DNA of 53,605 nt from Saccharopolyspora oryzae (GTDB lineage: Bacteria > Actinomycetota > Actinomycetes > Mycobacteriales > Pseudonocardiaceae). A model generated the notes under the pieces. It worked only from the letters and a program-made list of their open reading frames with translations. It had not been told where the DNA came from and did not search any database. Positions 1-9,664 of the stretch are shown here, one piece after another (the stretch's first letter is position 1; every line of letters begins with the position of its first letter). The position numbers were made by a program, and so were the translations under genes. The stretch covers positions 1 to 53,605 of the forward strand of contig NZ_JAQGLA010000046.1 in assembly GCF_027853915.1 (NCBI RefSeq). Reading direction: 5' to 3'.

Positions 1-4
1 CCCG

Positions 5-1420
5 GTGACCGAGCGCCCTCCTGCTGCTGAGCCGCCCCCTCCCGGTGGCGACCACCGCGCCCGCCACCGCCGCCCGAACAGCCCGGACCGGCGTCCGAGC
101 GCTCCGCCGCCCGCCACCGGGCACGGCCACGGTCACGGTCACGGCCACGGACCGGCCGAGCCGGCGTCGAAGCAGGTCAAGCGCGTGCTGGCGATCGCAC
201 TGGTGCCCTTCGCGCTGGCCGCGGTCGTCGGCGTGCTGCTGCTCTACCCCTTCGGGCACGAAGAGCGCAGCGGTGCCGATCTCGGGTTCGGGCAGCATCC
301 GGTGAACGGCGAGGTCGTCTCCGCCGTTTCAGGTCCGTGCACCGAGGACGCGCCGGGGCAGGGCGGGTGCGTGATCCTCGACGTGCGGATGCAGGACGGG
401 CCGCGGCCCGGGGAGAGCATCAAGCAGGTCGTCCCCACCGATCCCGGCAGCCCGCGGTTCGCCGTCGGTGACGCCGTCGTGCTCAGCTACTCCGGGGCCA
501 ACGCCCAGGACCCGAGCTCCTACCAGGTCGTCGACTTCCAGCGCGGCACTCCGCTGCTGGTGCTGGCGCTGGTGTTCGCCGCGGCGGTGCTGGTGCTCGG
601 CCGGTGGCAGGGGTTCGCCGCGCTGATCGCGCTCGGGTTGAGCTTCGTGGTGCTGATCGGGTTCGTGCTGCCCGCCGTGCTGGCCGGGGAGGATCCGCTG
701 CTGGTGGCGGTCGTCGGAGCCGGGCTGATCATGTTCATCGCGCTCTACCTCACCCACGGCTTCTCCGCGCGGACCTCCACCGCCGTGCTCGGCACCATGC
801 TGAGCCTGGCGCTGATCGGCGTGCTCAGCTCGGTGTTCGCGGCGGCCACCAGCCTCACCGGGCTGGACGAGGACACCTCGAGCCTGATGGGTCTGCTCGG
901 CACGCCGATCGATGCGCGCGGACTGCTGCTGGCCGGGGTCGTGATCGGCGCGCTGGGCGTGCTCGACGACGTCACGGTGACCCAGACCAGCGCGGTGTGG
1001 GAGCTGCGCAAGGCCAACCCGTCGCTGACCTGGCGGGAGCTGTACTCCTCCGGTCTGCAGGTCGGCCGCGACCACGTCTCCTCCGCGGTGAACACGCTGG
1101 TCCTGGCCTACGCAGGCGCCGCATTGCCGATGCTGATCGCCTACACGCTCTCCGGGCGGAGCTTCGGCGAGATCGTCAGCTCCCAGGCCGTGGCGCAGGA
1201 AGTCGTGCGGACCCTGGTGGGCAGCATCGGCCTGGTCGCGGCGGTACCGATCACCACGGCGATCGCCGCCGCGGTGGCCGTCCGGGAGCCAGCGGGAACA
1301 GCACCGCGGAAATCAGTGGCGGACCGGGTCGGGAAGGCGGCGGCCACCAGCGCCGGAACAGCGACCGTGCGCAGGCGACCGCCGAACCGCCCCGGCGACT
1401 CCACCGCAACCCGGCGCTGA
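5..1420 (+). CDS. YibE/F family multi-pass membrane protein
   Basis: The protein has 471 residues: a Pro/His-rich cytoplasmic N-terminus, one membrane segment at about 60-82, an extracytoplasmic domain at about 85-178, then seven or eight hydrophobic segments to about 425 and a basic tail. This layout and the C-terminal region containing LGVLDDVTVTQTSAVWEL match the YibE/F family, whose function is not established. An alternating His-Gly run at residues 40-49 could bind metal, which is inference. The GTG start lies five bases from the window edge, so a longer N-terminus upstream cannot be excluded. The stop is one base from the stop of the convergent gene on the minus strand. Confidence 0.85.
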   Translation: MTERPPAAEPPPPGGDHRARHRRPNSPDRRPSAPPPATGHGHGHGHGHGPAEPASKQVKRVLAIALVPFALAAVVGVLLLYPFGHEERSGADLGFGQHPVNGEVVSAVSGPCTEDAPGQGGCVILDVRMQDGPRPGESIKQVVPTDPGSPRFAVGDAVVLSYSGANAQDPSSYQVVDFQRGTPLLVLALVFAAAVLVLGRWQGFAALIALGLSFVVLIGFVLPAVLAGEDPLLVAVVGAGLIMFIALYLTHGFSARTSTAVLGTMLSLALIGVLSSVFAAATSLTGLDEDTSSLMGLLGTPIDARGLLLAGVVIGALGVLDDVTVTQTSAVWELRKANPSLTWRELYSSGLQVGRDHVSSAVNTLVLAYAGAALPMLIAYTLSGRSFGEIVSSQAVAQEVVRTLVGSIGLVAAVPITTAIAAAVAVREPAGTAPRKSVADRVGKAAATSAGTATVRRRPPNRPGDSTATRR

Positions 1421-1421
1421 G

Positions 1422-2060
1422 TCAGCGCCCCAGTTCCGCGACGAACCTCGACACCGCGTCGGAGTTGAGGCGCTGCGCCATGCGCCCCGGCGGTGCCGCC
1501 GAGGCCAGCACGTACAGCGGGCGCTGCGGCGCCGCGTCCCCGCGGGCCTCCGAGCGCAACTGCTCGACGATCAGCTGCGAGAGCACCAGGGCCCGGGTGT
1601 CCGCGTTGCTCGCGAGCGTGTCCGCCAGCTTCCGCAGCGCGTAAATCCCCAGCTCGCGGCCGCCGGTGCCGGCGTACATGGCCAGCGAGACGCTGATCGC
1701 CCTGCCCTTGGGCGGCCCGGCGACCAGCAGGTTCACCGTGCGCGCCCCGCGCAGGTCGGTGATGAACAGCTCGAGCCGGTCGGCCTCGCGCACCGAGACC
1801 ACGCGAGTGCCCAGCGCGCGGGCGATCACCTGGCCGTCGCGCAGCGTCAGGGTCTTGCGCGACTCGGTGAGGGCCAGCAGCAGCAACGGGATCCCCACGA
1901 TCGCCGCCGCGATCGCGAACCCCTCGACACCCGCGAACAGGCCCACGACACCGCCGAACGCGGCCGCCACGAGGACGGCCGCGATCGTGGTGTTGCGCGC
2001 TCGGGTCCGGACCGTCTTGCGGTCCAGGAGGTCGAGCGAGATCGCCTCGGCGTCACCCAC
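1422..2060 (-). CDS. Small membrane protein with PH-like C-terminal region
   Basis: I place the start at the GTG at 2060, giving 212 residues beginning [17 protein letters not shown]. This GTG overlaps the hisS stop by 8 bp, which suggests translational coupling. The frame stays open further upstream but there it only shadows hisS. Two close hydrophobic segments (about 20-55) precede a soluble part with the strand-rich look of bacterial PH-like domains ([29 protein letters not shown]). The function is unknown. It is the last gene of the MBL hydrolase-hisS transcription unit. Confidence 0.7.
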   Translation of the reverse strand: MGDAEAISLDLLDRKTVRTRARNTTIAAVLVAAAFGGVVGLFAGVEGFAIAAAIVGIPLLLLALTESRKTLTLRDGQVIARALGTRVVSVREADRLELFITDLRGARTVNLLVAGPPKGRAISVSLAMYAGTGGRELGIYALRKLADTLASNADTRALVLSQLIVEQLRSEARGDAAPQRPLYVLASAAPPGRMAQRLNSDAVSRFVAELGR

Positions 2061-3327
2061 CGAACGGCTCCGCCGCAGCGGCGCGCACGTCGTCGACCAG
2101 GCTCTCCAGCGCCACCGCGCGCTGCTCACCGCTGGCCAGCTCCTTGAGCTGCGCGGTCCCGGCTTCGAGGTCGCGCTCGCCCAGCACCAGCGCGAACCGC
2201 GCACCGGAGCGGTCAGCGGCCTTCATCGCGCCCTTGAGGCCCTTGCCGCCGTACGCGACGTCGACGCGGACCCCGGCGGCCCGCAGGCCACCCGCCGCCG
2301 CGACGAGCCGGCGCTTGGCGGTCTCGCCCATCGGCACGCAGTAGACATCGCAGCGCGCCGGGTCGCCCACGGTGAGGCCCTCGGCCTGGCAGGCCAGCAG
2401 GGTGCGGTCCACGCCGAGGCCGAAGCCGACACCGGAGAGCTCCTGGCCGCCGAGCTCGGCCATCAGACCGTCGTAGCGGCCACCGCCACCGATGCCGGAC
2501 TGCGCGCCGAGCCCGTCGTGCACGAACTCGAAGGTCGTCTTCGTGTAGTAGTCCAGGCCGCGCACCAGGCGCGGGTTCTCCACGAACTGCACGCCCAGGT
2601 CGATCAGGTGCGCCTTGACCTGCTCGTAGTGCTCCTCGGACTCCGCCGAGAGGTGGTCGACCATCAGCGGCGCGTCGGCGACCATCTCGCGCACCTCGGG
2701 GCGCTTGTCGTCGAGCACCCGCAGCGGGTTGAGCTCCGCGCGGCGGCGGGTCTCCTCGTCCAGCGGCAGGCCGCTCAGGAACTCCTGCAGCTTGGCGCGG
2801 TAGGCCGGGCGGCACGAGTTGTCGCCGAGCGAGGTGATCTCGATGCGGTGCCCGGTCAGGCCCAGCCGGCGGTAGCCCTCGTCGGCGATCGCGATGACCT
2901 CGGCGTCCAGCGCCGGGTCGTCGATGCCGATCGCCTCGACGCCGAGCTGCTGCAGCTGCCGGTAGCGACCGGCCTGCGGGCGCTCGTAGCGGAAGAACGC
3001 GCCGCTGTAGTACAGCTTCACCGGCAGCTGGCCGCGGTCCAGGCCGTGCTCGATGACCGACCTGGTCACGCCCGCGGTGCCCTCCGGCCGCAGCGTCACG
3101 GACCGGCCGCCGCGGTCGGCGAAGGTGTACATCTCCTTGGTCACGACGTCGGTGGACTCCCCGACGCCGCGGGCGAACAGCGAGGTCTCCTCGAACAGCG
3201 GCAGCTCGATGTAGCCGTAGCCCGCGCGGCGGGCGGCGTCGGCCAGGGTGTCGCGGACCGCCAGGAAGCCGGCCGACTCCGGCGGGTAGTACTCCGGGAT
3301 GCCCTTGGGTGCGGTGAACGTGGTCAT
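2053..3327 (-). CDS. hisS: Histidine--tRNA ligase
   Basis: Class II aminoacyl-tRNA synthetase that charges tRNA-His in the cytoplasm; 424 residues, normal for the bacterial family. Visible signatures are motif 2 with the Arg in [14 protein letters not shown], the histidine-specific [14 protein letters not shown] loop, the glycine-rich [12 protein letters not shown] motif 3 region and a C-terminal anticodon-binding domain (about 330-424). It starts 20 bp after the stop of the MBL-fold hydrolase gene and overlaps the following gene by 8 bp, so the three form one operon. The same MBL-hisS order is found in mycobacteria. Confidence 0.97.
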   Translation of the reverse strand: MTTFTAPKGIPEYYPPESAGFLAVRDTLADAARRAGYGYIELPLFEETSLFARGVGESTDVVTKEMYTFADRGGRSVTLRPEGTAGVTRSVIEHGLDRGQLPVKLYYSGAFFRYERPQAGRYRQLQQLGVEAIGIDDPALDAEVIAIADEGYRRLGLTGHRIEITSLGDNSCRPAYRAKLQEFLSGLPLDEETRRRAELNPLRVLDDKRPEVREMVADAPLMVDHLSAESEEHYEQVKAHLIDLGVQFVENPRLVRGLDYYTKTTFEFVHDGLGAQSGIGGGGRYDGLMAELGGQELSGVGFGLGVDRTLLACQAEGLTVGDPARCDVYCVPMGETAKRRLVAAAGGLRAAGVRVDVAYGGKGLKGAMKAADRSGARFALVLGERDLEAGTAQLKELASGEQRAVALESLVDDVRAAAAEPFGG

Positions 3328-3347
3328 GGGTGGTGGTTCAGTCCTCG

Positions 3348-4031
3348 TCAGGAGATGGCATCGGAGGCGGGCAGGCCCTGCAGGAACGGGTTGCCCGCGC
3401 GTTCGCGCCCGATGGTGGTGGTCGGTCCGTGGCCCGGCAGCACGACGACGTCGTCGTCCAGCGGCAGGATTTCGGTGCTCAGCGACTCGAGCATCCGGTC
3501 GTGGTCGCCGCCGGGCAGATCGGTGCGTCCGATGGCGCCGGCGAAGAGGGTGTCGCCGGACAGCAGCAGCCGTCCTCCCTCCTCGGCCTCGACGCCGAAC
3601 AGCACCGACCCGCCGGTATGGCCCGGGGTGTGCGTGACGTCGAAGCGCATCCCGGCCAGCTCCAGCACGTCGCCGTGGGCGATCTCGCGGACGTCGGCGG
3701 GCGCGTCCACCACCAGGCCGTCGCCGAACAGCTGCCGCCCGGCCGGGCCGAGCGCGGCACCGGGGTCGGCGAGCATGAACCGGTCGTCCGGGTGGATGTG
3801 CGCCGGGATGTCGTGCTCGGCGCAGATCTCACCAGCGGAGAGCACGTGGTCGAAGTGCCCGTGGGTGAGCAGCACCGCTGCCGGGGTGAGCCGGCGCTCG
3901 GCCAGCTGTGCGCGCAGCGGCTCCGCGGCGTCCTGCCCCGGGTCGACTACGACGCAGGGTTCGCCCTCCCCGCGCGCGAGGACGTAGCAGTTCGCCTGCA
4001 GCGGCCCAACCGGGAATCCGAGGACAAGCAC
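3348..4031 (-). CDS. MBL-fold metallo-hydrolase (glyoxalase II-like)
   Basis: A 227-residue single-domain metallo-beta-lactamase-fold protein. The metal-binding HxHxDH motif is present as [14 protein letters not shown], followed by the Asp ligand in [14 protein letters not shown] and a late His in [10 protein letters not shown]. It starts with the hallmark [17 protein letters not shown] of glyoxalase II-like hydrolases. I chose the GTG at 4031; the frame is open to 4109 but the extra residues do not resemble the family. The substrate is not known; hydroxyacylglutathione is unlikely in an organism expected to use mycothiol. It is the first gene of the operon with hisS. Confidence 0.88.
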   Translation of the reverse strand: MLVLGFPVGPLQANCYVLARGEGEPCVVVDPGQDAAEPLRAQLAERRLTPAAVLLTHGHFDHVLSAGEICAEHDIPAHIHPDDRFMLADPGAALGPAGRQLFGDGLVVDAPADVREIAHGDVLELAGMRFDVTHTPGHTGGSVLFGVEAEEGGRLLLSGDTLFAGAIGRTDLPGGDHDRMLESLSTEILPLDDDVVVLPGHGPTTTIGRERAGNPFLQGLPASDAIS

Positions 4032-4161
4032 GAAGAGCGACCTTTCGTTGCAGCGACACCCGATGGCGCGGGTCGGCTGACCCCAGATTATCGTCCCGCC
4101 CGCACGCACCTCCGCGTGGCGCTGCGGGCTCTCGAAACCTGTCTGCGTCGCGGCGCTAGCA

Positions 4162-4232
4162 GCGGAACCTCAGCGGTGCAAGCGCCGAGGGTGGGCTATG
4201 CGCCTGACGGCGCAGCAAGGCAGAAGATCAAG
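4162..4232 (+). repeat. Intergenic structured repeat, copy A
   Basis: This copy lies between the divergent MBL hydrolase and cyclophilin genes. Bases 4171-4199 are identical to 39437-39465. They are followed by a hairpin (TGCGCC, loop TGAC, GGCGCA at 4199-4214) and by a degenerate stretch ending GATCAAG. In copy B the equivalent hairpin is TTCGCC/GGCGAA, so one base pair differs by a compensatory change. The hairpin ends about 115 bp before the cyclophilin start. It could be a 5' leader element or a dispersed repeat. Confidence 0.6.
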
Positions 4233-4328
4233 CGCGAGGATCGAAGGCAGACTCTCAGGAAGCGCTGCGGGGTCACCCCATAAACTCCCCGAACAACATC
4301 AGGTTCACCGATTCCGGGGAGGGAGCAG

Positions 4329-5171
4329 GTGCCCAGCAACGAGCAGCGTCGCCAGGCGGCCAAGCGGAAGCTCGAGCGCCAGATGGAGCGCCGGGCGGAG
4401 CAGGCCAAGCGACGCCGGGTGATCACCATCGGCTCGACGATCGTCGTGGTCATCGCGGTCGTGGCCGGTGTCTTCTACTTCACCCGCACCGGTGGTGAAG
4501 ACGCCGCGCAGCAGCAGCCGACCCCGCAGGCTCAGCCCGAGATCCAGATCCCCACCGAGCTCGCGCCGCCGCCGAAGCGGCCGACGCCGCTCGCGGACCA
4601 GGTCTCCTGCCAGTACCGCCCGGACGGCAAGGGCCCGAGCAAGCCGGTGCAGCCGCCGGCCAACGGCGAGGTGTCCTCGAAGGGCACCGTGCAGGCCACC
4701 ATCAACACCAGCCAGGGCGCGATCCCGCTGACCCTGGACCGGTCGCTGGCGCCGTGCACCGTGAACAGCTTCATCAACCTGGCCAAGCAGGGCTTCTACG
4801 ACCAGACCTCGTGCCACCGGATCGGCACCAGCGGCCTGCAGATGCTGCAGTGCGGCGACCCGACCGGCTCCGGCAGCGGCGGCCCGGGCTACGCCTTCGA
4901 CGACGAGACCTTCCCCGAGCTGCAGTACGGCCGCGGTTACCTGGCGATGGCCAACGCCGGGCCGAACACCAACGGCAGCCAGTTCTTCATGGTCTTCGGC
5001 GAAGCACCGCTGTCCCCGGACTACACCGTGTTCGGCACGATCTCCGAAGACGGCCTGAAGGTCATCGACGACGTCGCCCGCGCCGGTGACGACGGCGCGT
5101 ACGAGCCGTCGCCGGGCGGCGGCAAGCCGAACAAGCCGGTCGTCTTCGAGAAGGTCGACGTCCAGGCCTGA
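4329..5171 (+). CDS. Membrane-anchored cyclophilin-type peptidyl-prolyl cis-trans isomerase
   Basis: 280 residues starting at a GTG behind a strong GGGGAGGGAG ribosome site. A very basic coiled N-terminus (1-33) precedes one membrane anchor at about 35-57, a Pro/Gln-rich linker, and a cyclophilin domain at about 118-278. The domain contains NSFINLAKQGFYD, FDDETFPELQYGRGYLAMAN and GSQFFMVFG. The signature FHR of the active site appears as CHRIG, with a second Cys nearby (LQCGD), as in actinobacterial membrane PPIases. It likely assists folding of exported proteins outside the membrane. In mycobacteria the homologue also sits between relA and the MBL-hisS pair. Confidence 0.92.
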   Translation: MPSNEQRRQAAKRKLERQMERRAEQAKRRRVITIGSTIVVVIAVVAGVFYFTRTGGEDAAQQQPTPQAQPEIQIPTELAPPPKRPTPLADQVSCQYRPDGKGPSKPVQPPANGEVSSKGTVQATINTSQGAIPLTLDRSLAPCTVNSFINLAKQGFYDQTSCHRIGTSGLQMLQCGDPTGSGSGGPGYAFDDETFPELQYGRGYLAMANAGPNTNGSQFFMVFGEAPLSPDYTVFGTISEDGLKVIDDVARAGDDGAYEPSPGGGKPNKPVVFEKVDVQA

Positions 5172-5185
5172 TCAACGGCACCGAG

Positions 5186-5215
5186 AAGGGGCGTCGCCCA
5201 CGGGCGGCGCCCCTT
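5186..5215 (+). terminator. Hairpin terminator after the cyclophilin gene
   Basis: Stem AAGGGGCG/CGCCCCTT is continued by CGCCC/GGGCG through a G-T pair, with a 2-nt loop, 14 bp after the stop codon. There is no U-tract beyond the short T run, as is usual in actinobacteria. Confidence 0.75.
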
Positions 5216-5247
5216 TCGCACGCCCCAGGCCGGGGCAAGACGCAAAA

Positions 5248-5281
5248 TTCAATGGAAATCGGATGTCCAATTTCCATTGAA
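5248..5281. repeat. AT-rich 34-nt inverted repeat (family P2, copy 1)
   Basis: Arms TTCAATGGAAAT and ATTTCCATTGAA (12 bp, perfect) flank GGA-TG-TCC, making an almost complete palindrome. It lies between the convergent cyclophilin and relA genes. A second copy with the same arms is at 47251-47290. The A/T content contrasts strongly with the surroundings. Confidence 0.7.
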
Positions 5282-5332
5282 ATCGCACAACTCCCCCCCG
5301 CGCTCGGGCGTGTCGGGGGTGCTGCGGGACCA

Positions 5333-5350
5333 CAGTTTCAATTGAAACTG
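5333..5350. repeat. 18-bp perfect palindrome (family P1, copy 1)
   Basis: CAGTTTCAATTGAAACTG is a perfect palindrome. Its flanks are shared with the copy at 27329-27346, giving 28 identical bases in all. It is located in the convergent relA/cyclophilin gap. Confidence 0.8.
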
Positions 5351-5373
5351 CGGATCCCAGGCACGGCGGATCA

Positions 5374-5391
5374 CAGTTTCAATTGAAACTG
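5374..5391. repeat. 18-bp perfect palindrome (family P1, copy 2)
   Basis: Second identical CAGTTTCAATTGAAACTG, centred 41 bp from copy 1 and 27 bp before the relA stop codon. Confidence 0.8.
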
Positions 5392-5417
5392 CAGTTCAGC
5401 GCACGATCGGGGGTCCG

Positions 5418-7736
5418 TCAGGTGGCGGAGGTGACTCGGTAGACGTCGTAGACGCCTTCGATGTTCCGGACCGCCTTGAGGACGTGGCCCAGGTGCTTGG
5501 GGTCGCCCATCTCGAAGGAGAAGCGGCTGACCGCCACCCGGTCGTTCGAGGTGGTCACCGACGCCGACAGGATGTTCACCCGCTCGTCGGCCAGCACCTT
5601 GGTGACGTCGGAGAGCAGGCGGTGCCGGTCCAGGGCCTCCACCTGGATCGCCACCAGGAACACCGAGGACGCCGACGGCGCCCAGTACACGTCGACCAGC
5701 CGCTCGGGCGTGCTGCGCAGGTCGTCGGCGTTGGTGCAGTCCGTGCGGTGCACGCTGACCCAGCCGCCGCGGGTCACGAAGCCGAGGATCTCGTCGCCGG
5801 GCACCGGCGTGCAGCAGCGCGCCAGCTTCGCCCACACGTCACCGGCGTCCTTGACCACCACACCGGAGTCACCGCTGCTGCGGCGCTTGCCGCGCAGCGT
5901 CGACGGCGTCGACTTCTCCGCGATCTCGTCGGCCGCCTGCTCCTCGCCGCCGATGAAGACCACCAGCCGCTGCACCAGGTGCTGCGCGGAGAGCTGCTTC
6001 TCCCCCACCGCCGCGTACAGCGCGGTGACGTCGACGTAGTGCAGTTCGCGGGCCACCGCGCCGAGGGTTTCGGCGGAGACCAGGCGCTGCACCGGCAGGC
6101 CGAGGCGGCGGATCTCCTTGGCGATCAGCTCCTTGCCGGACTCGATCGCCTCCTCGCGGCGCTCCTTGGCGAACCACTGCTTGATCTTGGCCTTCGCCCG
6201 CGGCGAGGCCACGAACGACAGCCAGTCCCGGCTCGGCCCCGAACCCTCCGCCTTGGAGGTGAAGATCTCGACGACCTCGCCGTTCTCCAGCTTGCGCTCC
6301 AGGGCCACCAGCCGGCCGTTGACACGCGCACCGATGCAGCGGTGGCCGACCTCGGTGTGCACCGCGTAGGCGAAGTCCACCGGCGTCGACCCCGACGGCA
6401 GCGTGATCACATCGCCCTTCGGGGTGAAGACGAAGATCTCCCTGGTCGCCAGGTCGTAGCGCAGCGACTCCAGGAACTCGCCCGGGTCCGCGGCCTCCCG
6501 CTGCCAGTCGAGCAGCTGGCGCATCCACGCCATCTCGTCGACCTCGACGGCCGACTGCCCGCCGCTGCCGTTGCGGCCCTTGGTCTCCTTGTACCGCCAG
6601 TGCGCCGCGATGCCGTACTCGGCGGTGCGGTGCATCTCGTGGGTGCGGATCTGCACCTCCAGCGGCTTGCCCTCCGGGCCGATCACCGTGGTGTGCAGGG
6701 ACTGGTACACGCCGAAGCGGGGCTGGGCGATGTAGTCCTTGAACCGGCCGGGCATCGGCTGCCACAGCGCGTGCACCACGCCCATCGCCGCGTAGCAGTC
6801 GCGGACCTCGTCGACCAGTATCCGCACGCCCACCAGGTCGTGGATGTCGTCGAAGTCGCGGCCCCGCACGATCATCTTCTGGTGGATCGAGTAGTAGTGC
6901 TTGGGGCGGCCTTCGACCTTCGCGGCCAGCCGGGCGGTGTCGAGCTGGTGGGACAGCTCGTCGATCACGGTGCGCAGGTAGGTGTCGCGGGACGGGGCGC
7001 GGTTGGCGACCAGGCGCACGATCTCGTCGTACTTCTTCGGCTGCAAGATGGCGAAGGCCAGGTCCTCCAGCTCCCACTTGATGGTGGCCATGCCCAGCCG
7101 GTGCGCCAGCGGGGCCAGCACCTCGAGGGTCTCGCGGGCCTTGCGGGCCTGCTTCTCCGGCGGCAGGAACCGCATGGTGCGCATGTTGTGCAGCCGGTCG
7201 GCCAGCTTGATCACCAGCACCCGCGGGTCGCGGGCCATCGCGATGATCATCTTGCGGATGGTCTCGGCCTCCGCCGCCGCGCCGAGCTTGACCTTGTCCA
7301 GCTTGGTGACGCCGTCGACCAGGTGCGAGACCTCTTCGCCGAAGTCGGCGGCGAGCTTGTCCAGGGAGTAGTCGGTGTCCTCGACGGTGTCGTGCAGCAG
7401 GCCCGCCACCAGCGTGGTGGTGTCCATGCCCAGCTCGGCGAGGATGGTGGCGACCGCGAGCGGATGGGTGATGTAGGGGTCGCCGGATTTTCGCTTCTGG
7501 GTGCGGTGCTTGGCCTCGGCCACGTCGTAAGCCCGCTGCAGCAGTCCCAGGTCGGCCTGCGGGTGCAGCTCTCGGTGCACCGTCGCCAGCGGTTCGAGGA
7601 CCTGCTTGACCGGGGCGGCTCGCTGGGCGGTGATCTTCCTGGCCAGCCTGGCTCGGACCCGGCGGGTCGCCGACGCCGGTCGCGGCTCGGCAACCGGGTC
7701 GGTCGCCGACGCAGGAGATTCGACGTGTTGGCTCAC
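5418..7736 (-). CDS. relA: Bifunctional (p)ppGpp synthetase/hydrolase RelA/SpoT
   Basis: Stringent-response enzyme that makes and degrades (p)ppGpp; 772 residues, start GTG behind GGGAG. Domain order is a variable N-terminus (1-60), an HD hydrolase domain with the metal motif HDTVED at 115-120, a synthetase domain (about 250-370, with the [22 protein letters not shown] stretch), TGS (about 430-490, [21 protein letters not shown]), a helical/zinc-finger region with CCTPVPGD, and a C-terminal ACT domain (about 695-770). Both catalytic halves look intact, so it should be a bifunctional Rel enzyme. It lies downstream of apt, as in mycobacteria and Streptomyces. Confidence 0.97.
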   Translation of the reverse strand: MSQHVESPASATDPVAEPRPASATRRVRARLARKITAQRAAPVKQVLEPLATVHRELHPQADLGLLQRAYDVAEAKHRTQKRKSGDPYITHPLAVATILAELGMDTTTLVAGLLHDTVEDTDYSLDKLAADFGEEVSHLVDGVTKLDKVKLGAAAEAETIRKMIIAMARDPRVLVIKLADRLHNMRTMRFLPPEKQARKARETLEVLAPLAHRLGMATIKWELEDLAFAILQPKKYDEIVRLVANRAPSRDTYLRTVIDELSHQLDTARLAAKVEGRPKHYYSIHQKMIVRGRDFDDIHDLVGVRILVDEVRDCYAAMGVVHALWQPMPGRFKDYIAQPRFGVYQSLHTTVIGPEGKPLEVQIRTHEMHRTAEYGIAAHWRYKETKGRNGSGGQSAVEVDEMAWMRQLLDWQREAADPGEFLESLRYDLATREIFVFTPKGDVITLPSGSTPVDFAYAVHTEVGHRCIGARVNGRLVALERKLENGEVVEIFTSKAEGSGPSRDWLSFVASPRAKAKIKQWFAKERREEAIESGKELIAKEIRRLGLPVQRLVSAETLGAVARELHYVDVTALYAAVGEKQLSAQHLVQRLVVFIGGEEQAADEIAEKSTPSTLRGKRRSSGDSGVVVKDAGDVWAKLARCCTPVPGDEILGFVTRGGWVSVHRTDCTNADDLRSTPERLVDVYWAPSASSVFLVAIQVEALDRHRLLSDVTKVLADERVNILSASVTTSNDRVAVSRFSFEMGDPKHLGHVLKAVRNIEGVYDVYRVTSAT

Positions 7737-7941
7737 CGCACGCTCCCGGGATCAGATGTTGCATTCCCAGGTCCGGGGACCCGGACACTGAGAATAACGC
7801 CAACCGGGCGACGGGCCTTCCCTGGTGCGGTTGTGATACGCCCAGCGGTCACCTGGCGCAGCCGATCGACGCTCCCGACTTCACCCGGACCGATCATCAA
7901 CAGCGAAGTCCGCCAGATCCTCGTCCGCGATGTGCCTGGTA

Positions 7942-8496
7942 TCAGGCTTGGAGGAGAGCTCTGACTTCCTCGCCCATGATCTTGTCCCGGCCTTCCAGCG
8001 CGGTGAGCTCGAGGACCACCGCCGCTGCCGCGACCTCCGCACCGGCCTGCCGCACCAGCCGGCAGGCCGCGCCCAGGGTGCCGCCGGTGGCGAGCACGTC
8101 GTCGACGATCAGCACCCGCTGGCCTGCGCGGAGCGTGTCCGCGGGCAGCTCCAGGGTCGCCTGGCCGTACTCCAGCGTGTAGCTGACCCGGTCGGCGACC
8201 ACCGGCAGCTTGCCGGGCTTGCGCAGCCCGATCACGCCGGTGCCGTAGGACTGCGCGACCGCAGCACCCACCAGGAACCCGCGCGCCTCCACCCCGGCGA
8301 CCACGTCGAACTCGCAGTCCCGGCCCAGCGCCTCGACCACGGCCCTCAGCCCGGCACCGTCGGCCAGCATCGGGCTGATGTCGCGGAACAGCACGCCCGG
8401 CTCCGGGAAGTCCGGCACCTCGCGGATCAGTTCCGCGGCGCGCCGGAGCGCCAGGTCGGAGGCGTCGGTGACCTCGACCGCCGTCTGCTCGGTCAT
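7942..8496 (-). CDS. apt: Adenine phosphoribosyltransferase
   Basis: Cytoplasmic purine-salvage enzyme converting adenine and PRPP to AMP; 184 residues. It contains the type I PRTase PRPP-binding motif VLIVDDVLATGGT and the conserved FRDISPMLAD and EARGFLVGAAVA segments. The ATG overlaps the secF stop by 4 bp (ATGA), so it is translationally coupled to secDF. A gap of about 205 bp separates it from relA. Confidence 0.96.
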   Translation of the reverse strand: MTEQTAVEVTDASDLALRRAAELIREVPDFPEPGVLFRDISPMLADGAGLRAVVEALGRDCEFDVVAGVEARGFLVGAAVAQSYGTGVIGLRKPGKLPVVADRVSYTLEYGQATLELPADTLRAGQRVLIVDDVLATGGTLGAACRLVRQAGAEVAAAAVVLELTALEGRDKIMGEEVRALLQA

Positions 8497-9662
8497 CGGC
8501 GCCGCTTCCCGGTGGGACGACCGGACTTGCCCGCCGGGCGGCTCGGCCGCTTCGACGTGCCCGCACCGGCCGCGACCGCTTGCTTCGGCGCTTCCTCCGG
8601 AACCTCTTCACCGGCGGCCTTGGCCGCAGCGCGCTCGCGGCGCTGCTTCACCTTGGCCGCGTGCTCGCGGTACTTCGGCTCACGCATCTTGAAGTCGACC
8701 AGCAGCGGGGTGGCCAGCAGGATCGACGAGACGACACCGGCGATCATGCCGACCATCTGGACCAGCGCCAGGTCGCGCAGCATGCCGACGCCGAGCATCC
8801 CGGCGCCGACCACCAGCAGGCCGAGCACCGGCAGCAGTGCGATGACCGAGGTGTTGATGGAGCGCATCAGCGTCTGGTTGACCGCCAGGTTCGCCGCCTC
8901 CGGGTAGGTGCGGCGGGTCAGCCCGAGCAGCCCGCGGGTGTTCTCCTTGACCTTGTCGAAGACCACCACGGTGTCGTACAGCGAGAAGCCGAGGATGGTC
9001 AGCAGACCGATCACCGTGCTGGGCGTGACCTCGAAGCCGACCAGCGAGTAGATGCCCGCGGTCACCACGACGTCGTGCAGCAGCGCGATCAGCGCCGCCA
9101 CCGCCATCCACTTCTCGAAGTAGAACGCCAGGAAGATGGTGACCAGCACCAGGAACACTGCGAGCGCGATCAGCGCCTGCTGGGTGATCTCACCGCCCCA
9201 GGTACCGCTGACGGCGCTGTCGCTGATCACCTGCTGGCTCGGCTGGCCCTGCGCGTTCAGCGGCTGCAGCTTGGTGAACAGCGTCTGCTTGACCGCGTTG
9301 ACCTGCTCGACGTCCAGCGTCTCGCTGCGGATCTGGATGGTCTGGTTGGCGCCGGCGCCGACGATCTGCACCGTCTCGGCCGGGCGGCCCACGGCCTCCC
9401 GGAACGCGTCCTGCACCTGGTTGGTCTCGATCGGGCCCTGCACGCCGACCGCGGGCATCTGCAGCTTGGTGCCGCCCTCGAAGTCGATGCCGAGGTTGAA
9501 GCCCTTGAACCCGATCGAACCGATGCACACCAGCACCAGCAGGCCCAGCGCGATGTACCACCGGGCGCGCTTGCCGACGATGTCGAAGGCCCCGGTGCCG
9601 ACGTAGAGGCGGTGGAAGACGCTCTCTCGGCGGCGGGTGCCTTCGGTACCTGGAGTCGTCAC
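8493..9662 (-). CDS. secF: Protein translocase subunit SecF
   Basis: SecDF subunit of the proton-driven motor that pulls exported proteins through SecYEG. I use the GTG at 9662 (389 residues), because AAGGAGG lies 7 nt upstream of it. A GTG at 9668 overlaps the secD stop but its Shine-Dalgarno spacing would be only 1 nt. Six membrane segments are visible, with the first periplasmic loop after LGIDFEGGTKLQM and the RND-type core ALLHDVVVTAGIYSL and ILGFSLYDTVVVFDKVKEN. The C-terminal tail (about 330-389) is basic and rich in Ala/Pro. Confidence 0.96.
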   Translation of the reverse strand: MTTPGTEGTRRRESVFHRLYVGTGAFDIVGKRARWYIALGLLVLVCIGSIGFKGFNLGIDFEGGTKLQMPAVGVQGPIETNQVQDAFREAVGRPAETVQIVGAGANQTIQIRSETLDVEQVNAVKQTLFTKLQPLNAQGQPSQQVISDSAVSGTWGGEITQQALIALAVFLVLVTIFLAFYFEKWMAVAALIALLHDVVVTAGIYSLVGFEVTPSTVIGLLTILGFSLYDTVVVFDKVKENTRGLLGLTRRTYPEAANLAVNQTLMRSINTSVIALLPVLGLLVVGAGMLGVGMLRDLALVQMVGMIAGVVSSILLATPLLVDFKMREPKYREHAAKVKQRRERAAAKAAGEEVPEEAPKQAVAAGAGTSKRPSRPAGKSGRPTGKRRR

Positions 9663-9664
9663 CT

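Noticed and set aside
5248..5391. Possible CRISPR array or phage attachment site from clustered repeats
   Set aside because: The repeats are palindromes of two types with unequal spacing, only three units, and there are no cas genes or integrase nearby.
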